Below are positions 43,575-47,121 of a stretch of DNA of 47,121 bases, in pieces. A program made the position numbers and the translations under genes. The notes beneath the pieces are model-generated. The model had not been told where the DNA came from and did no database searches. It was given only the letters and a program-made list of their open reading frames with translations. Location: positions 1 to 47,121 of the forward strand of contig BAYV01000021.1 of NCBI GenBank assembly GCA_000710935.1, given 5' to 3'. The stretch is from Iodidimonas nitroreducens (GTDB taxonomy: Bacteria > Pseudomonadota > Alphaproteobacteria > Sphingomonadales > Rhodothalassiaceae). The number at the start of each line of letters is the position of its first letter. Position 1 is the stretch's first letter.

Positions 43575-45047
43575 ATGCTAAAAGATATAACGCTGAAAGA
43601 TAAAAGGGCGGGACTGGCAATCGCGACAGCCTTGACGCTCACCCTATCGGGTTGCGCGACCGCCCTTGGTAATGGGGGCGTGTCTGGCTCAACCGCAACG
43701 ACGGAAGCATCGTCAGGCAAGGGATCAGATGCGGCGCGCTCTGCCGCTGATCCCTATCCCTCGACCTATCGCCCGCTGGCAAGCCGACCCACGCTCATTC
43801 GCAATGCCGTGGTGCTGGATGGTGCGGGCAATCGCATCAATGATGGATCGGTGCTGCTACAAGACGGCAAAATCAGTGCCATTGGCAAGGATATCAAGGC
43901 CCCGGCGGATGCGGTGATCATCGATGCCGCAGGCAAATGGGTCACACCGGGGATTATCGATGTGCACAGCCATTTGGGGGTTTATCCATCCCCCGGGGTG
44001 CGGGCCCATTCCGATGGCAATGAAGCCACCGCCCCGGTCACCGCCAATGTGTGGGCCGAACATTCGGTCTGGCCGCAGGATCCCGGTTTCGTGCGGGCCT
44101 TGGCCGGTGGGATTACCGCTTTGCAGGCCTTGCCCGGTTCGGCCAATTTGTTTGGCGGGCGGGGGGTGACCTTGAAAAACGTACCGGCGCGCACGGTTCA
44201 GGGAATGAAATTTCCCGATGCGCTTTATGGTTTGAAAATGGCCTGCGGGGAAAATCCCAAGCGGGTTTATGGTAGCAAGGGGCGTTCGCCTGCAACCCGG
44301 ATGGGCAATTTTGCGGGCTATCGCGAAAGCTGGATCAAAGCCACCGATTATAAGGTGAAATGGGATGAGTATGAGGCCAAGGTCGCGCGCGGAGACAAGG
44401 CCAAAGCACCCACACGCGATCTTGAGATGGACACCCTGAAAGGCGTTCTGGACGGCGATATCATCGTTCATATGCATTGCTATCGCGCTGATGAAATGGC
44501 TCAGGTGATCGATATGTCGAAGGAATTCGGCTATCAGGTGGGCACCTTCCATCATGCGGTCGAAGCTTATAAAGTGGCCGATCTGCTGGCTGAAAATGGC
44601 ACCTGTGCGGCCATGTGGGCGGATTGGTGGGGCTTTAAGATGGAAGCCTATGATGGCATCCGCGAAAATATCCCCTTCGTGCATCAGGCCGGGGCCTGCG
44701 CCATCGTTCATTCCGATTCCGAAGTGGGTATCCAAAGGCTTAATCAGGAAGCCGCCAAAGCCATGGCCGATGCCAATAAGGCAGGGCTGAAGATCAGCAA
44801 GGAAATCGCCTGGACATGGCTGAGCCTTAATCCGGCGCGATCCTTAGGGATCGATAATCAGACCGGCAGCCTTGAACCCGGCAAGAATGCCGATGTGGTT
44901 TTATGGACGGATGATCCCTTCTCCAGCTATGCGAAAGCGGAAAAGGTTTATGTGGATGGGGCTTTGGTCTGGGATTTGAATGATCGCACCGTGCAGCCGG
45001 TGATGGATTTTGAATTGGGTCAACCCGGTGCGGGAGATGCGAAATGA
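43575..45047 (+). CDS. Amidohydrolase-family lipoprotein (catalytic partner)
   Basis: A 490-residue protein. The signal peptide ends in the lipobox LSGC, so it should be membrane-anchored and face the periplasm. The amidohydrolase core is complete: HxH in DVHSHLGVYP, further ligands in IIVHMHCYRADEM and GTFHHAVEA, and the aspartate in AIVHSDSEVG. It resembles imidazolonepropionase-like hydrolases. The substrate is unknown, but cyclic imides or blocked dipeptides fit the POT transporter beside it (inference). GAGGAGG precedes the start. The next gene overlaps the stop by 4 nt. Confidence 0.9.
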   Translation: MLKDITLKDKRAGLAIATALTLTLSGCATALGNGGVSGSTATTEASSGKGSDAARSAADPYPSTYRPLASRPTLIRNAVVLDGAGNRINDGSVLLQDGKISAIGKDIKAPADAVIIDAAGKWVTPGIIDVHSHLGVYPSPGVRAHSDGNEATAPVTANVWAEHSVWPQDPGFVRALAGGITALQALPGSANLFGGRGVTLKNVPARTVQGMKFPDALYGLKMACGENPKRVYGSKGRSPATRMGNFAGYRESWIKATDYKVKWDEYEAKVARGDKAKAPTRDLEMDTLKGVLDGDIIVHMHCYRADEMAQVIDMSKEFGYQVGTFHHAVEAYKVADLLAENGTCAAMWADWWGFKMEAYDGIRENIPFVHQAGACAIVHSDSEVGIQRLNQEAAKAMADANKAGLKISKEIAWTWLSLNPARSLGIDNQTGSLEPGKNADVVLWTDDPFSSYAKAEKVYVDGALVWDLNDRTVQPVMDFELGQPGAGDAK

Positions 45048-46333
45048 AAGCTTTGGCAACATCTTTGGCAACATCCCTGATGGCCGGTCTGTCGCTTTTT
45101 GCCGGGCAGGCCGATGCCCAATCCATTGCCATTACCGGTGGCACCATCCACAGCATGGGCCCGGCGGGCCTGATCGAGGATGGCACCCTTTTAATGAAGG
45201 ATGGGGTAATCGAGGCGGTGGGCGATAGTGCTTTGGCCGTGCCCGATGGCTATCGGGTGATCAAGGCCGAGGGCCGCCCGGTGACCCCGGGCATTTTTGC
45301 CGCCTTCACCCAGATCGGTCTGGTCGAGGTGGGCGCGGTTGAAGATACCCGCGATGGCAGTGTGCGCGGCGATGTGCCCTTTCATGCGGCTTTTGATGTG
45401 AGCTATGCCATCAATCCTGCTTCCAGCCTTGTTCCCGTCACCCGGATCGAGGGGATCACCCGCGCCGCTGTTACGGCTTCGGGCGGGGATCATGTGCTGG
45501 CAGGCCAGGGCGCGCTCATCCATCTGGGTGAAGGCATGGATCTGGTGACCCGGCCCCGTGCTTTCATGACCGCCTATCTGGGGGCCGATGGGGGCGATGA
45601 AGCCGGAAATTCCCGCGCGGGGGCAGTGATCTGGCTGGTCAATGCCCTGAAAGATGCCAATCGCTATGCCAAGGCCCCCAATCCGTCTGAATGGGCGGGG
45701 GTGGTCAGCGCCCTTGATGCTGAAGCCCTGGCCCCGGTGGTGCGCGGCGATCAAAAGCTTTTGATCCATGCCAGCCGGGCCAGTGATCTTTTGCAGGTGA
45801 TCCGCCTGAAAAAGGAAATGCCGAAGCTTGATCTGGCGATTGTTGGCGCGGCTGAAGGCTGGATGCTGGCCGATGAACTGGCGGCGGCAAAAATCCCGGT
45901 GATCATGCAGCCCTTCGATAATCTGCCGTCGGATTTCTCGCATCTGGCCGCGACCCAGAAAAATGCCGCCCGGCTGTCGCAAGCGGGCGTGCTGGTGGCC
46001 ATCGGCGATACGGGGGCGGATTCCCATAATGCCCGGCTTGTTTTGCAATATGCCGGGAATGCGGTGGCGAATGGCATGGATTGGGCTTATGCGCTGGCCT
46101 CCATTACCATCAATCCGGCGCGGCTTTATGGGGTGGAAAAGGAGCTTGGATCGCTGGAACCGGGCAAGCGCGCCGATGTGGTTATCTGGGATGGCGATCC
46201 TTTGGAAGTGATGTCGAGCCCCGATGCGGTTTTCATCGATGGCGATGAAATCGAATTGGTCTCCCGGCAAACGCGCCTGCGGGATCGCTATATGAATTTG
46301 GGCGGCGATCAGCCCTTTGCCTATCGCGATTGA
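45044..46333 (+). CDS. Amidohydrolase-family protein lacking the HxH metal site
   Basis: A 429-residue exported protein with a signal peptide cleaved near ADA-QSI. It follows the amidohydrolase pattern (ITGGTIHSM..., GVIEAVGD, SLEPGKRADVVIWDGDP) but the position of HxH reads GIFAAFTQIG, and the downstream histidines are missing as well. Only the final VAIGDTGADSHNARL keeps the aspartate region. It is probably inactive alone and may form a heteromer with the preceding, complete enzyme. The genes overlap as ATGA. Confidence 0.88.
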   Translation: MKALATSLATSLMAGLSLFAGQADAQSIAITGGTIHSMGPAGLIEDGTLLMKDGVIEAVGDSALAVPDGYRVIKAEGRPVTPGIFAAFTQIGLVEVGAVEDTRDGSVRGDVPFHAAFDVSYAINPASSLVPVTRIEGITRAAVTASGGDHVLAGQGALIHLGEGMDLVTRPRAFMTAYLGADGGDEAGNSRAGAVIWLVNALKDANRYAKAPNPSEWAGVVSALDAEALAPVVRGDQKLLIHASRASDLLQVIRLKKEMPKLDLAIVGAAEGWMLADELAAAKIPVIMQPFDNLPSDFSHLAATQKNAARLSQAGVLVAIGDTGADSHNARLVLQYAGNAVANGMDWAYALASITINPARLYGVEKELGSLEPGKRADVVIWDGDPLEVMSSPDAVFIDGDEIELVSRQTRLRDRYMNLGGDQPFAYRD

Positions 46334-46352
46334 GGCTTAAGCGAATTTTAAA

Positions 46353-46386
46353 GGAGCCAAAGACTGTGTTTTTGGCTTCTTTTTTC
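46353..46386 (+). terminator. Intrinsic terminator after the amidohydrolase genes
   Basis: AGCCAAA (46355-46361) pairs with TTTGGCT (46371-46377), followed by TCTTTTTTC. It closes the POT-amidohydrolase operon. Confidence 0.75.
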
Positions 46387-46477
46387 GCCCTCTGTTTTTT
46401 GGCCTCAGGAAAGCTTCGGCTTTTAGATGCGCCATTTTCGCTGGACGGACTATCAGGATCGTATTATTTTGATAGCT

Positions 46478-46708
46478 ATGAATAAGATCGCATTCAAATC
46501 TGACCATGGTGATTGGGCCGCACGCGGTAAATCGCGAGCCTTTTATTCCGGCTTGCGTTCCGGGCTGGCGGCATTTACCAGTTTTTATGAACCGCGCCCA
46601 CGCCGAGCCACTGCTGATGAAGCTGATGCCTTGGCTGATGATTTCGATCGGATTGGCAAGGATGGCCAACGCAGCCTGCGGCATGTTCGGAAGAAATATC
46701 GTTTGTGA
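46478..46708 (+). CDS. Hypothetical basic protein
   Basis: A 76-residue protein, rich in Arg and Lys, with a middle GLRSGLAAFTSFYEPRPRRATADEADALADD segment in part and a C-terminus ending HVRKKYRL. I do not recognise a family. The ATG at 46478 is the most plausible start; an ATG at 46427 in the same frame is an alternative, since a TATTAT box lies very close to 46478. It overlaps the DUF2335 gene by 4 nt (GTGA), so the two are coupled. Confidence 0.55.
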   Translation: MNKIAFKSDHGDWAARGKSRAFYSGLRSGLAAFTSFYEPRPRRATADEADALADDFDRIGKDGQRSLRHVRKKYRL

Positions 46709-47109
46709 GTGATCAGCAATCTTCAGGTGACAATTCCGAAGAAAAAGGCGTGAAATCCGTTCCTTCGGAGGTGAATGCAGACAATGACGAAAGCGCCGAT
46801 GGCGGCTATGTCATGCTTGCACGACGCTATAAGGGCCCAATCCCCCCGCCAGATATTTTGGAAGCCTATAATGATCTGGTGCCGGGCGCTGCGGCAGAAA
46901 TCATCGCGAATTGGGGCAAGGAATCCGATCATCGCCGCGATATGGAGCGCCTTGGCCTGAAGGGTGAACTGGCAGCCGAAAAGCGCGGACAATATCTGGG
47001 GGCGTTCGTTGCTCTTTTTATTTTTGCTATGGCTTTTGCCGCAGGCTGGTTCGGGATGATTGAAATAGGGCTAGGGTCAGGATCCATGAAGCACGCCTTC
47101 GAGGTTTGA
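46705..47109 (+). CDS. DUF2335 family membrane protein
   Basis: A 134-residue protein. After a polar N-terminus it has RRYKGPIPPPDILEAYNDLV and PGAAAEIIANWGKESDHRR, the DUF2335 pattern, then a hydrophobic segment (about residues 98-123), shorter than the two helices usual for the family. The start is GTG in the overlap with the previous stop. The function of the family is unknown; members are often found on mobile or accessory loci. The gene ends 12 nt before the window end, so the C-terminus is complete. Confidence 0.75.
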   Translation: MSDQQSSGDNSEEKGVKSVPSEVNADNDESADGGYVMLARRYKGPIPPPDILEAYNDLVPGAAAEIIANWGKESDHRRDMERLGLKGELAAEKRGQYLGAFVALFIFAMAFAAGWFGMIEIGLGSGSMKHAFEV

Positions 47110-47121
47110 AGCAGAACGGCT

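Overview
The window reads as chromosomal DNA of a free-living, moderately GC-rich alphaproteobacterium. Evidence: a split P-protein glycine cleavage operon behind a tandem glycine riboswitch, a DUF6356 protein, a TorF-type porin, intracellular PHA depolymerase, a TamA/TamB pair, PleC-like soluble PAS kinases, a PAS_5 protein, and a palindromic intergenic repeat of the kind scattered through alphaproteobacterial genomes. The order cannot be fixed from sequence alone. No phage, transposase, CRISPR array or rRNA was seen. Nearly all of the window is core metabolism, so the unusual items are small: RNA elements, short ORFs, operators and one degenerate-looking toxin-antitoxin locus.

Layout. 1-6.1 kb: tail of adenine phosphoribosyltransferase, an EAL phosphodiesterase, then gcvT-gcvH-gcvPA-gcvPB (leftward), with promoter and riboswitch ahead of gcvT. 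6.1-9.4 kb: a lipoprotein, then ispH, rnhA and two overlapping PaaI-type thioesterases (rightward). 9.4-11.5 kb: a neurotransmitter:sodium symporter and upp. 11.7-17.2 kb: DUF6356, a leftward cluster of circularly permuted ATP-grasp, alpha-E protein and zinc metallopeptidase, a cation:proton antiporter, and tRNA-Val(CAC). 17.3-21.1 kb: a small membrane protein, a 32-residue Arg-rich ORF behind a palindromic operator, an alpha/beta hydrolase, hemH, a 2OG-Fe(II) oxygenase, and a 29-residue Lys/Pro/Ala-rich ORF. 21.1-25.2 kb: a DUF4258/MqsA-like toxin-antitoxin pair preceded by the palindromic repeat, another alpha/beta hydrolase, and a RimK ligase with a succinylglutamate desuccinylase/aspartoacylase-like hydrolase. 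25.3-33.7 kb: mnmC-tamA-tamB, each overlapping the next by 4 nt. 33.9-36.0 kb: a PAS_5 protein facing a PAS histidine kinase. 36.3-39.2 kb: phaZ with a possible PhaR site, an M23 endopeptidase-like protein and a TorF porin. 39.2-41.7 kb: pmbA-cysQ (leftward), with a candidate structured small RNA upstream. 41.9-46.3 kb: a POT peptide transporter and two amidohydrolases, the second lacking its metal-binding histidines. 46.4 kb to the end: a small hypothetical gene and a DUF2335 membrane protein.

Functional links. The riboswitch couples free glycine to the glycine cleavage enzymes. MnmC (tRNA wobble modification) is translationally coupled to the TamAB outer-membrane translocation module. Two separate ATP-grasp peptide-ligase-type loci lie about 10 kb apart, each with a hydrolase partner. 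The POT/amidohydrolase cluster looks like uptake and hydrolysis of peptides or cyclic amides. Asp, His and Tyr codons end almost only in T although the genome is otherwise GC-rich, a bias typical of queuosine-modified tRNAs.
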